Below are positions 34,690 through 46,110 of a stretch of 64,000 nt of DNA, in pieces (position 1 is the first letter of the stretch; each line of letters starts with the position of its first letter). Below the pieces are notes generated by a model. It ran no database searches, was not told the origin of the DNA, and saw only the letters and a program-made list of their open reading frames with translations. This DNA is from Torreya grandis (lineage: Eukaryota; Streptophyta; Pinopsida; Cupressales; Taxaceae), in contig JARHVA010004808.1 in the NCBI GenBank assembly GCA_037957365.1, forward strand, positions 1,284,001 to 1,348,000, read 5' to 3'. The translations under genes and the position numbers were made by a program.

Positions 34690-35640
34690 AGCTAAGGTAT
34701 AACACGCTTCCTAAAGGGATGGTCACCCTTGAAGGGTTTTTCCATGAAGGATACCATATGAGGAAAGATAAGGCAATGATGTAAAATGATGAAGATAAAC
34801 ATAAAATAATTATTATCCTCAAAGACAAGCTCCTCAAGCTTGGAAAGGTAAGCACTAAGGTTGAAAAACATGATTTTACTAAACTTTGTAGAGAATATGT
34901 AGACATCTTTGCTTGGGAATACAGTGATCTGAGAGGCTTTGATCCAAAGTTGGCCCAACATACTATAGAATTGGAGACCAATGTTAAGCCTATTAGGTTA
35001 AATCAAAGGCCTATCAACCCAAAAATTGAAGAGATTATAAGGAAAGAATTAACTAAATTGATTAAATCCAATATCATCTTTCCCATCAAGCACTCTTCAT
35101 GGGTATCCAACTTGGTACCTGCGAGGAAAAATAATGGGGAGATCTAATTGTGTGTTGACTTTAGAGACTTGAATAGGGTCTCTTTAAAAGATCACTACCC
35201 ATTACCATTCATGAAGAAACTCCTTCAAATGGTTGCTAGTTTACACTTCTCTCTTTTGGATGGGTACTTAGGATACAACCAGGTGCTGGTAAGAGAAGAA
35301 GACTAATACAAGACTACCTTCACCATAAAGTGGGGCACATATGCTTATCAAAATATGATTTTTGGCTTGTCAAATGATAAGACAACTTTATAAATAGCCA
35401 TGGACATGGATTTACAAGGCTTGTTGAATCAGATGGTACTAGTTTACTTGGATAACATAACAATTTTATCCAAGAAGGCTAGTGAACACTTGGATCACCT
35501 AAGATTGATCTTTGAAAGATGTAGAGAATATGGGATCTCATTGAATCCTAAGAAATGTGTGTTTTTTGTCTATGAGGGAAAACTCTTGGGACATATTATC
35601 TCAAAATAGGTATAAACTATTGATACTGATAGAATAAGTG
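34690..35640 (+). pseudogene. pol: reverse transcriptase of the plus-strand Tat element (pseudogene)
   Basis: Recognisable along its whole length: FTKLCREYVDIFAWEYSDL, then LAQHTIELETNVKPIRLNQR, ELTKLIKSNIIFPIKHSSW, SNLVPARKNNGEI, a stop, then VDFRDLNRVSLKDHYPLPFM, FSLLDGYLGYNQV, YQNMIFGLSN, QMVLVYLDNITILSKKASEH and LNPKKCVFFVYEGKLLGHII. The catalytic YLDD is changed to YLDN at 35445-35456. Four or more single stops interrupt an otherwise unshifted frame. Copies RNA to DNA in an intact element; dead here. Confidence 0.88.
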
Positions 35641-36330
35641 CCATCTTGGCATTATCCTTACCCAAGCACAAGAAGGGACTCCAGAGTTTCCTTGGGAAAA
35701 TGAATTTCATGAGAAGGTTTATACTGAGTTTGTAAACTTGATCAAACCCATAATTTCCATGTTGAAGAAGAACCAAGTCTTCACTTGGTCTAATGAAGGT
35801 AAATCAACATTTGAGGCTATCAAGAAATCCATTGCCCAAACACCCACACTCATGAATCTTGATTTCTCAAGGGATTTCATATTGTATGCCTTTGATAATA
35901 TTGAAAATATATCAGCTATGTTGATTCAAAATAATGGTGAAGGACTTGAGCAACCAGTTACTTTTTTTAGTCAAAGTCTTGAAGGATATGAGGTAAGGTA
36001 TACTTTTGTAGAAAATCAAGTCCTTGTATTGGTAAGAAACCTTAAAAAGTTCAAACTAATGGTCTCTAATATAAAAATATATCTTATAATGTCTCATCTT
36101 GGAGTGAGGGACTTACTTCTTAACAAAGACTTGAATGAGAAGAGGGTTGGTTGGACTACCAAGGTCATGGAGTATGACATGGAGATCAAAGTCACTAATA
36201 TAGTAAGAGATAAAGGCTTATGTAAGCATATGGTTGATGACCTTCATGAAGATAAAGAATCTATTTTGGTAACACAAAATAACTCACAAAAAAATGCACC
36301 TCCACCTCACACTATTTGACTCCATGATAC
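35641..36330 (+). pseudogene. pol: RNase H domain of the plus-strand Tat element
   Basis: The longest open stretch of this element (35738-36319, 193 codons) carries the gypsy RNase H: FTWSNEGKSTFEAIKKSI, PTLMNLDFSRDFILYAFDN, EQPVTFFSQSLEGYEVRYTF, VLVRNLKKFKLMVSN and WTTKVMEYDMEIKVTNIVRD, then LCKHMVDDL. It passes directly into the integrase N-terminus with no second RNase H between. The upstream part (LPKHKKGLQSFLGKMNFMR, 35640-35730) is the reverse-transcriptase thumb/connection. The start is a domain edge, not a true translation start. Confidence 0.83.
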
Positions 36331-36564
36331 GACACATTTCTTGATACTAGGTAAGTGCCCACAAGGTATAGATAAAGAAAAGAGAAGGTATTTTAGACTT
36401 CAGTTCATACCTTATACATTGGTTAATGGGGTCTTTTTTAGAAATGACCTCAATGGAGTGATTCTACAATGCATAGATGAAGTCCAAGTGACAAGGCTCT
36501 TGGAAGACTTTCATGATGGGCCTAGAAGAGGTCATTTTGCTCTAAAAACCACAAAATCAAAGGT
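36331..36564 (+). pseudogene. pol: integrase N-terminal half (before the nested insertion)
   Basis: LGKCPQGIDKEKRRYFRLQF, then YTLVNGVFFRNDLNGVILQC, VTRLLEDFHDGPRRGHFALK and TTKSKV. This is the start of integrase with the two His of the HHCC zinc finger (FHDGPRRGH). The coding sequence is cut at 36564 by the nested copia element and resumes at 46111. Confidence 0.85.
36560..36564. repeat. target-site duplication of the nested element, left copy (AAGGT)
   Basis: AAGGT before the nested element corresponds to ATGGT (46111-46115) after it. Four of five bases match. Confidence 0.6.
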
Positions 36565-39358
36565 TATTAGAGGTATAATCACTGAGAAAGGGGGTGAATA
36601 AGTGAGCCTAGATATTTCAATTTTAACTCTAATCCTTTCAAACTATAGACCAACTTGATCAATAAATATTAACAAGAGAGCTTATTCATTCAATGCATAT
36701 ACAAGATCAAACACACAACACATAGTTTCTATAGGAAACCTTCATGGGGAATAAAACCCATTCTCAATCCAAAAAAACATGGATTAATTGTCTTATAAGA
36801 GATTAAAAATAAGAGACTAGTCAGGTCCTTTAAACAAAAAACTTTGATCAAGTCCTCCTAACCTAAGGCCTTTAGTGAAACACCTATTTCACAAGGAGAA
36901 AATTCCCCTAAGGAAGATCAAGTCATTTAGACTCTCCTTTGAATTGAACACCTCCACCTTAGAACTGATGTCTTCAACACCTAATGATGGATGTCTAATT
37001 TTATAACCCCTACACAAACTCCCTCTCTATCTCATACATGCCTCTCACATAGGCATGTCATAATTTCTCTCCTTCTTCACTCAAAATATCCTCATATGCA
37101 CACTCATACCTCTTCACACATCTTAAACCTTCAAACCTATCCTCTCTTCTTCACTTCAATGCATACTCCTCTCACACAAGCCTTCACATTGAACACCTAC
37201 ACATAAGTCTCTCTCAAATCTAAAACCCATCATATTTAGTTTTAATATATATAGATAATTCCTAAATTATCAATTCCATAATATTTACTTGTTAGCCACA
37301 ATAGGTTCCTTCACCTTTAAGGCATCTAACATGGGTCACACTTAAGCACAACTCTCTTTCAAATAATCATATGGATACCCATTCATCTCTCTGATACTTA
37401 TCTAAGCAAACTAAAAAACATAGTAATAATTTACAACACATGGACCCATTCCACATGATCTATAGGTCCCACTTAAGTGATAACAATCTTCACAACACCC
37501 TTCTACTAAAGCTAAATTTTCTCAAATAATATTATGTGCACACAGTCATTATGAATAAACACATAGTCACCTTATAAGACTTTTTTCATACTAATTATGG
37601 AATATTAAAACATATAAAATCCATAAATATATTCCTCATGGAGTCTACAACACTCTCCAAAATCTATCTCATCTTAAAACATCGAAATACCATCATGAAC
37701 AACTTAATTACCCTTCTCAGGTTACTTACAAAGCATAAATGAACACATAGTCAACTTTGGAGATCAATAAATTTGAATGTACTAATAATTAGATATTAAA
37801 ATTCATATTTCCATATGTTTCTTTTATTATTATACAATTTTTATTTTTACACCATGAGTAAATTCTACATAGATTGAAAGATATGGTTCAAAAACTAGGC
37901 ACTAGTCTTTCCCTTATTAAATTTAAATATTTGAATTCAAACAGTCATAGTCAAACCTTAGACACTATCATATAATATTGTGTACTCACTTATTATATAA
38001 AATATTCACTATCTATCTTTTTTAAAATTTGACTTAGCTATACTATTAAACAAAGAACATGTTGACCTCATCTTGTGCAATCTTACAATATTGACTTAAT
38101 GTGCACCGTCGATCTCTATGGATCAACCATATATTTATCTTATAGAACTTACCATTTTATATTACTCATAACCCTCATGATCATGACACTTGGTACCTTC
38201 ACATGCCTTTTTATCACTTTTACTATTTAAACATCAAGCACTTGTCCTCATCTACTTACTTCCTGAGACCTTGGAATAAACATGCTCCATTGATCCTTTT
38301 ATAAGGAGCTCAATCTTTAAATTAGTTAAGAAAAAAAATTGACTCATTTAAATAAACACACACCATATATATAAAATTTATTATCACACATCATCCATTA
38401 TATCTCCATTTGGTCTTGATCTTTAACATCGTGCAAAATAGACTAAGTATGGGAACCATTGAAATCTGCTTGAAATGCCAACTTTGGACCTTAATAACTT
38501 TTTCTACTCTTAGACGCATGATCTTAAATTTAGACCATAGGATATAATCACATAGGAGAATCCAACCATATATCAATATTCTCATATAACCATTTTTCAT
38601 GTGATATATAATACCATTGATCTACTCACTTAGATTTTTTTGCCACAAAGCCAACTATGTCAAAAACTACCTAGAAGGCCAACTTTAAACATGTATATCT
38701 TTTGTCACACTTCATTATATGACCTAAAATTTATAAAATATAAACTAGGAAAATAAATAAATAATCCCATATGATCAAATTCTCCTAAATCTAGCACATG
38801 TGTGAAATATGACTACATCAAAATACCTACTCAATGTTTCTTACCACAAGCAAATTCGACTATCAGAAAACACTGTCAAACTGCCTAGGAACCCAAATTT
38901 GCACTTACATATATTTTATCATTATTATTCACATGAAATAATATTTATCACATAGAAACTAGGTAAAATTTTTATCATAACCATATAACCAACTCCCCTT
39001 AACTAATCCACATGTGGCAATGGTGATGTCAACAAATTACCTACTCAAATTTTCTACCATTAGACCCAAAATGTCTAGATGAGAACACTGATCAAATAGA
39101 TGATATAAACTCATGAAAAAAAGCAATAAAATCATATAAAACATATTATAAGACACCTTACATGTGCTCAATACTTTAGACTCATCCCTAATTATCTCTA
39201 AGCAGTCAAACGCTAAAGATCAACCAAGCCTACCTGAAGTATACCAAGATAAACATATTACACACTTTAACATTGTCACTTATACTATCAAGAAACTTCA
39301 TCCACTCACTTGGACACCTCAATTAAATTACCATGAAATAGTTTATAATTATCTAACA
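36565..39358 (-). repeat. 3' LTR (left) of the nested copia-type element
   Basis: Matches 43274-46110 end to end, for example GGTATAATCACTGA, AATGCATATA(C/T)AAGATCAAAC, CAACACATAGTTTCTAT and AGACTAAGTATGGGAACCATT. On the minus strand it opens TGTTAGATAATT. The several short open frames inside are C/T-rich and have no domain. A TA tract near 37240 is short here but long in the partner. Confidence 0.88.
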
Positions 39359-39376
39359 AACTCCCCCTTTTTCATT
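39359..39376 (-). other. polypurine tract of the nested element
   Basis: Plus-strand AACTCCCCCTTTTTCATT reads on the minus strand as AATGAAAAAGGGGGAGTT, directly before the TGTTAGATAATT start of the 3' LTR. This form (AAAAAGGGGGAG) is typical of plant copia elements. Confidence 0.8.
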
Positions 39377-40728
39377 GATGTTAACACCCATCAATATCAA
39401 CTCACCTTTCTTATCTCTCTTCAAGCACTCTCATAAATAAGAACTTTCTCTCCTTTTGGCACAATGACAAAGTGGGCACAAAATAATCCTAAGGACCTAA
39501 AAATACTACCAAAAAGAGAGTACCATCTTATAAATATGATAAAAACCCCCCCTTACCTTGAGCCTACCTTTTCTTACTTTGACAACTTCCTCTTGCTCCA
39601 TGCAAACACTCTCTTCAACCAAACACTACAACCAATAAAGAAAATACACACAAAAGTATTGAAAGCTAATGGATATCAACAAGAAACATCTGATAGGGAC
39701 TCCCTCTAATATTTATAATAAATTTCACCTCCTGAGTATCTTTAGATCTCCACACACCATGAAGAATCGCCATACAGACTTACTAGCCTTCTCTCTCAAG
39801 CTACCTCAAGAACCACCAACATCACTTCATGTCACTCACCAAATAGGAAACATGCACTAATTTTTTTTTATAATTTACCTTGAAAAACTCACACCTTTAT
39901 CTTTTTGAGAAACTAAACAAAAATCACTCTTCTTCTTCACTAGGCCTGTCTAGTCTCCTTGTAGCCCTACCTACAAAATTTTGGATCCCAAACTTTCAGA
40001 GCCCACAAATTTTAGTAGACACACATTCAAGACCTAAAATTTTAAATATGTATCACTCTCATATGCACCATAAATTTAAAAAAATTGAAATAATTGGCTC
40101 ATCCTTTACAATATACTTACTTCATAAACCAACTTGCTAATTAGACCTCCATCTTTACAAAAACATGAATAATTTGAAAACCACAAACCTTCAAATATAT
40201 ATGAAACTTTATTTGAAAACCCATTTAACCCATTAAATATATTAATAATATTTATACCTCAAATCATAAGGTAAACCACTTTTATAGCATAGCCTAAAAC
40301 CCTAGAAACTAAAAAACAACCATCTTAACAAACCTTCTTCTAGTCAACGTCCACCTCTAAAACTTTTTGTACACTTGAAGATAACAATTTCACACTTGTA
40401 GACCAATATTTTATCTTCCATATCTTTGGGAACCCATACATCCTATAACCCATTTTAGGACCTGCATATTCTTAAGCACAAACTGCGAAACCAGAGAGCA
40501 AACAAAAATTCTCCAATTACACACAAAAGGTATTCAAATCTTGAAATCACTTGGAAAACATCACAAATAAATACACAAATATTTCTAAGCATAAAAATAT
40601 TATTTACATTTCATAAATCTCATTAGGCCACTCAAAAATACCCATTCTAACCTTGTAGACACTATATACACAATAATATTTGTCTTTCCACTAAAAGGAT
40701 TCTCTTAAGAAGAAAAGATAGAGATACC
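39377..40728 (-). other. non-coding interior of the nested element, where pol would be expected
   Basis: 1.35 kb between the end of the gag frame and the polypurine tract. Open frames on the plus strand (39464-39709, 39669-39860, 39880-40140) run against the element and have no domain. No integrase or reverse-transcriptase motif was found on the minus strand. Confidence 0.55.
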
Positions 40729-43211
40729 CTACTTTACAATGTCATAGAACAGTGTGAAACCATGAGTTTCCAATAAATCCTCATATTCATTCTCCTCCTT
40801 GGTCATCTGATGCTTATATTTCTTCTTCTTAGGCTTAAGAGAAAAAACATTCTCATATACTACAACATTCTCCTTCTCTTCTATGATTGGATTGACAATA
40901 CATGGAGATAATATAGATTCATGACATAACTTTTTATCTATAAAATATTTATAGTGGCTTAGAACCTCATCACTAATCATTGATAATTGATGTTCTTTAA
41001 ATGAAGCTTACTTAGAAATAGTAGGATGTTCACATAGATCCATACTTACCTCAGAACTAGCCTCAACCAGTACCTTGTTCTTCTCCTTTAGCTTGGTCTT
41101 TTTAATCACAATATGAGCAGCTAATGAGAGCCCTTGGTACTCTTCACCTTCTGTATCATTATCCACCATAGAAAACAAATTACTTGGATGTAAAATCTCA
41201 TCATGATACATAATTTCCTTCTTTCTTCCACTCTTGTAACCTGATTAAACTTATTTTGACTTAATGGCCTTTACTTATAGGACCTAGCAATGTGACCAAT
41301 CTTCTCATAGTTGTAGCAAACAATACTTGTTGATGGAAACTCAACTTATCTTACCTTATTTGGATAATGCTTAGCAAAGTGTCCCTTATCAATATATTTA
41401 AAACACTCAACCTTGTTCACACCTTTTGAGTGATGACCCCCATCATAGTTTTATATAAAATCATTTCTAATAGGTCTCTTACATTCTTTAGCTCTATGCC
41501 CAAACTGATTACAAGTATAGCAGTAACCATTAAAATTTACCTACCTTATGGCATTTTGTTATCTGATCTAATTTGTCTTTATTCTACCAACACCTTCATT
41601 CCTTATCTAAATATTTGTCTTTAAATGCTCATACACCTTGCTCTTATTGACATTAATGTCAACTTGAGAATCAAATTTGGGTTCTTCATTAAAACCCAAT
41701 CTAGATCTGTCACTAGCTAACTTTTAACTCTTTAGGAGCTAATCCAAATCATTAGAACTTTTATCAAACTTGATAAATTATTTTTCCTTGATTTTAGACT
41801 TCTCTAACTCATCTTTTAAAGACACACTCATAAAAATATAACTTGAACATTCATCTTCTTTAGATTTTAAGATTGTAGACAAAATTTCCAATTGACAATT
41901 GAGATTTTTGACCATATATTCATGCTTCTTGGCATCTTCATTAATTATTGCCTCAAATACACTAAGTTTATCCTTATAGTCCTTGAGTTTAGATTTCATA
42001 TTTTTATTGTTCTTCTTCTCAATCTTCAATTATTCATGAGCATTCATTAATTTAGTCTCATAGTCCACCTCATCTTTATCATCATCTAAATCACTCCAAT
42101 TGGAGTCTGTTTGATGTGAACAATTACCTTCCTCAACCATGGATAAGGATTTATCCTCAATAGGACCATCATATTCATGATCATACTCTAAGTCACTATC
42201 TTCACTCCCATCTGATGAGATGCAATCTTATTTGGTGCAGAGACTCTTCTTGTCCTTGAAGTACTTTTTCTTATTGTCAAACTTTCTGAATCTCTTTTTA
42301 CTTTTATTAGACCTAAATGATATCTTGTCATCATCATGACCTTGATCAATCTCTTCATCATCATCCTTCTTATACTTATGAGGATAGTTATTATTAGAAT
42401 TTCCTACTTCTCCATAATTGAAGCATTTTGTGGGTAGTTTACCCTTATACTTGCCTGAACATGTTTTCAATTTCTTTGAACTCAAAGCAATTAGTTCATC
42501 CTCATCTATATCAAAAATTTCATTCTCCTTGGGTTTCTTACCTTGGAACTTCTTATTTGGCTTCATTTTAGTCTTGAAATCTACTTCCTTCTTTGGTGGT
42601 ATATCATCATTTACTCTCATCTCATAGGTAGTAAGGGTGTCATGCAGTTGATCCATCTTTAATTGAGTAAGATCATGACTTTATTCTATAGTAGATACTT
42701 TTGGATCAAACTTGAGGGATAGAGACCTTAATACTTTTTAAACTATAGTAGCCTCTTCAAAGCTCTCTCCAATACCTTTGATGATGTTAAAAATATCATC
42801 AACTCTCTACAAAAAGGATGCCATAGAATCTTCTTCCTTCATCTTGAGATTTTCAAATTACCTTTTGTGAGTCTACAACTTAGCAAGCTTAACCTTTGAA
42901 TCTCCTTCAAAAATGATCTACATTTTATCTCATATCTCTTTAATAGATTTACAATGTATTACCTTTGTGAACTTAGTCTCTATAAGACCACAAGTAATGG
43001 AATTCATTACCTTAAAATTATTCTCAAACAACTTCATGTCTACAACACTAGATGGAGTAGTAGGAAAAATATAACCATCCACAACATTTTACCATACATC
43101 AAACCCTAGGGACATAATGTATATTCTCATCCTTTAACTCCAAAAAACATAATTAGATATTTTAATCATTGGTTCTTGCTTAGTAGAGAAACCTCCTTGA
43201 TAACTACCCAT
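40729..43211 (-). pseudogene. gag: copia gag with UBN2-like domain and several zinc knuckles (pseudogene)
   Basis: Begins MGSYQGGFSTKQEP at 43211, then RMRIYIMSLGFDVW and the UBN2-like region (RVDDIFNIIKGIGESFEEAT, KVLRSLSLKFDPKVSTIE), then LTQLKMDQLHDTLTTYEMRV (about 42610-42680). A Lys-rich stretch and a damaged knuckle (CFNYGEVGNSNNNYPHK) follow at about 42390-42425. An acidic region and a Lys/Glu-rich, probably coiled-coil part (41778-42029) come next, then three more knuckles (41481-41522, 41364-41405, 41277-41318), an acidic segment (41008-41211) and a Lys-rich tail ending GFTLFYDIVK at 40729. Several stops and a frameshift near 41215 break it. Confidence 0.8.
41277..41522 (-). pseudogene. 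three tandem CCHC zinc knuckles within gag
   Basis: One minus-strand frame contains CYTCNQFGHRAKEC (intact CCHC), CFKYIDKGHFAKHY and CYNYEKIGHIARSY. In the last two, the second and fourth ligand positions are Tyr instead of Cys, the product of single G-to-A changes (TGT to TAT). All three keep the His. Knuckles of this type bind RNA in gag. Confidence 0.8.
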
Positions 43212-43256
43212 TTGTACCTTGGATCACCTTCAAGCTATTAAGCATTTACCAAAGGA

Positions 43257-43272
43257 CCTATTCTAATACCAA
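43257..43272 (-). other. primer-binding site of the nested element, initiator-Met type
   Basis: Minus-strand TTGGTATTAGAATAGG matches the copia primer site TTGGTATCAGAGC..GG, with changes. One base separates it from the LTR edge at 43274. Confidence 0.78.
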
Positions 43273-43273
43273 T

Positions 43274-43937
43274 TGTTATAGGTATAATCACTGATAGAGG
43301 GGGTGAATCAGTGAGTCCAAATATTTCAATTTTAATTCTAATCTTTTCAAACTATATACCAATTTGATCAAGTAATATAAATAAGAGATCTCATTCATTC
43401 AATGCATATATAAGATCAAACACACAACACATAGTTTCTATGGGAAACCCTTGTGGGGAATAAAACCCACTCTCAAGCTTACAACACATGGACTAATTGT
43501 ACTATAAGATATTACAAACAAGATGCTAGTCAAGTCCTTTAGACCAAAAACCTTGATCAAGTCATCCTAACCTAAGGCCTTTAGTAAAACACATTTTTCA
43601 CAAGGAGAAAATATCCCTAAGGAATATCAAGTCTTTGAAGTGAACACCTCCACCTTAGAATTAATATTTTCAACACCTAATGACAGATCTCTAATTTTCT
43701 AACCTCTGCACAAACTCCCTCTCTATCTCATACATGCCTCTCACTTAGGCATGCCATAATCTCACTCCTTATTCACTTAAACTATCCTCATATTCACACT
43801 CAAACCAATTTTCACATATTTAACATTAAAACCTATCCTCTCTTCTTTTATTCAATGCATACTCCTTTTACACAAGCCCTTACTTTGAACACCTACACAT
43901 AAGTCTCTCTCAAGTCTAGAAACCATCATATTTGGTT

Positions 43938-44000
<63 letters not shown>

Positions 44001-46110
44001 CATGAATTATCAAGTCCAAATTATTTCCTTATTGGCCAAAATAAATTCCTTCAGCCTTAAGGCATCTAACATGGGTCACACTTAATCAAAAATCTCTTTC
44101 AAATAATCCTAAGTCATCTTTAAGTCATATGGAGACCCATTCAACTCTTTGATAATTCTCCAAGAAAACTTAAAAACATAGGAAAAATTTCTAACACATG
44201 GACCCATGTCACTTGATTTATAGGTCCCCCTTAAGTGATAATAACCTTCTCAACACCCTTATGCTAAAGATAAATTTGCTTAAACAACATTATGTGCACA
44301 CAATCATCATGAATGAATACATAGTCACCTTATAATCCTTTGTTCATATTGATTATGGATTGGTAAAACCTCCAAAATCCATAAAAATTATCCTCATGGA
44401 GTATAAAACACTCTTCAAAGGATAGATCATCTTGAAATATTGAAATATCATCATGAACAACTTAATTACCCTTCTTAGGTTACTTATAGAGCATGAATGA
44501 ACACACAATCAAATTTGGAGATCACGAACTTTGATTATAATAAAAATTAGACACTAAAATTAATATCTATAGATTTACCTTTGATTACTCTACAAATTTT
44601 ATTCTAACATCATGAGAAAATTCTACATAGATTGAAATATTTGGCTCAAAAATAGTCATTGGTCTTTCCTTTGTTAAATTCAAATATTTGAATTCAAATG
44701 GTCACAGTTAAACCTCATACACTATTATATCATCTCATGTCCTCATTTTTTATTTAAAATTGACACCATCCATATTATTTTAAATTTAAATTAGATATAT
44801 TGTTAAATAAATAACATGTTGACCTCGTCTTGTACAATCTTGCAATATTGACTCAACGTGCACTATTGATCTCTACGAATCAGCGATGTTTTTATCTTAT
44901 ATAACTTACCATTTGATCTTGATTATGACCCATATGATAATGAAACTTTTCACCATAACATTCATTCTAATCACTTTTACTATTTTAACATTGAGCACTT
45001 GTCCTCATCTAGCTGCTTCTTGAGACATGCTTTATTGATCCCTTTTGTAAGGAGTTTGATCTTTAAATTTGTTAACCAATGAACACTTTGAATAATTTTA
45101 ATTAAAATCTACCATATATATATAATATATGATCACATATGAATCATTATATCTCCATCTAATCCTATTCTTTAACATCATGCAAAATAGACTAAGTATG
45201 GGAACCATTGTAATCTGCTTGGATGGCCAACTTTGGACCTTAATAACTTTTGTTACACTTAGATGCATGATCTAAAATTTGGACCATATGATATCCTCAC
45301 ATAGTATAATTTAACCATATATCAATATTTTATTTTAATTATCTTGTGTGTGAGATATAACACCATTAATATACTCACTCAAATTTTTCTATGATAGAGC
45401 TAACCATGTTAAAAACTGCCTGAAAGGCCAACTTTGAACATGTATATCCTTTGTCACATTTCATCGCATGACATAAAATTTAGTGCATATAAATTAAGAA
45501 AAAAACTAAACAATATCATATGATAAAATTTTGTTAAAACTACCACCTATACAAAATATGACTATATGAAAATGCCTACTCAGATTTTCTTTCCACAAGC
45601 AAATTTGGCTAAGTATGGGAAAACACTGTCAAACTACTTGGGAGCCCAAATTTGAACTTGAATATATTTTTTCATTATTATTCATAAGACCTAATACTTA
45701 GTATATATAAAATAGGTACAAATGTGATCACAACCATATGACCAACTCCCCTTGACTCATCTACACATCATAATGGTGATGTCAATAAACTACTTACTCT
45801 AAAGTTCTGCCATTAGACTCAAAATGTCTAGATGAAAACAATGATCAACTAGATGAAATACACACATGCACACAATAAATAAAATCACATAAAATATATT
45901 ATAAGACCCCTTGCACATGATCAATACTTTAGACTCATCCCTAATTAACTCCAAGCAGTCAACTCTAAATATCAACCAAACCTACTTCAAGCATACTAGG
46001 ATAAGCATATTACACACTTTGTCATTGTCACTTAGACTATCAAGACACTTCATCCACTCACTTGGACACTTAGATGACAGTAACATGACATCATTAATAA
46101 TTATCCAATA
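43274..46110 (-). repeat. 5' LTR (right) of the nested copia-type element
   Basis: Plus-strand left end TGTTATAGGTATAATC, right end AATTATCCAATA (CA changed to TA). It matches 36565-39358. Most of the extra length comes from the TA microsatellite at 43942-43997. Confidence 0.88.
43942..43997. repeat. (TA)n microsatellite, about 28 repeats, inside the 5' LTR
   Basis: An uninterrupted TA tract. The matching place in the other LTR (about 37240-37253) has only about four repeats, so the tract expanded after insertion. Confidence 0.92.

Larger units (their letters stand above)
36565..46110 (-). mobile_element. nested Ty1/copia-type element with 2.8-kb LTRs and gag only, minus strand
   Basis: A 9.55-kb element inserted in the integrase gene of the plus-strand Tat element. 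LTRs are 36565-39358 (2794 bp) and 43274-46110 (2837 bp), and the interior is only 3.9 kb. A primer-binding site of initiator-Met type (minus-strand TTGGTATTAGAATAGG, 43257-43272) lies one base from the right LTR. A polypurine tract (39359-39376) abuts the left LTR. These fix the orientation as minus. The interior encodes a copia gag (43211 down to 40729) with several zinc knuckles. No protease, integrase or reverse transcriptase was found, so it was non-autonomous when it arrived or lost pol before that. Confidence 0.88.

Noticed and set aside
36991..37206. Plus-strand frame of 71 codons rich in Thr, His and Ser
   Set aside because: Lies inside the LTR of the nested element, against its orientation, in C/T-rich sequence. 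No start context or domain.
39164..40140. Series of plus-strand frames that look like a split gene
   Set aside because: They run against the nested element, overlap its LTR edge and polypurine tract, and have no domain.
42418..42627. Plus-strand frame of 69 codons in the nested element
   Set aside because: Antisense to the copia gag frame and without any domain.
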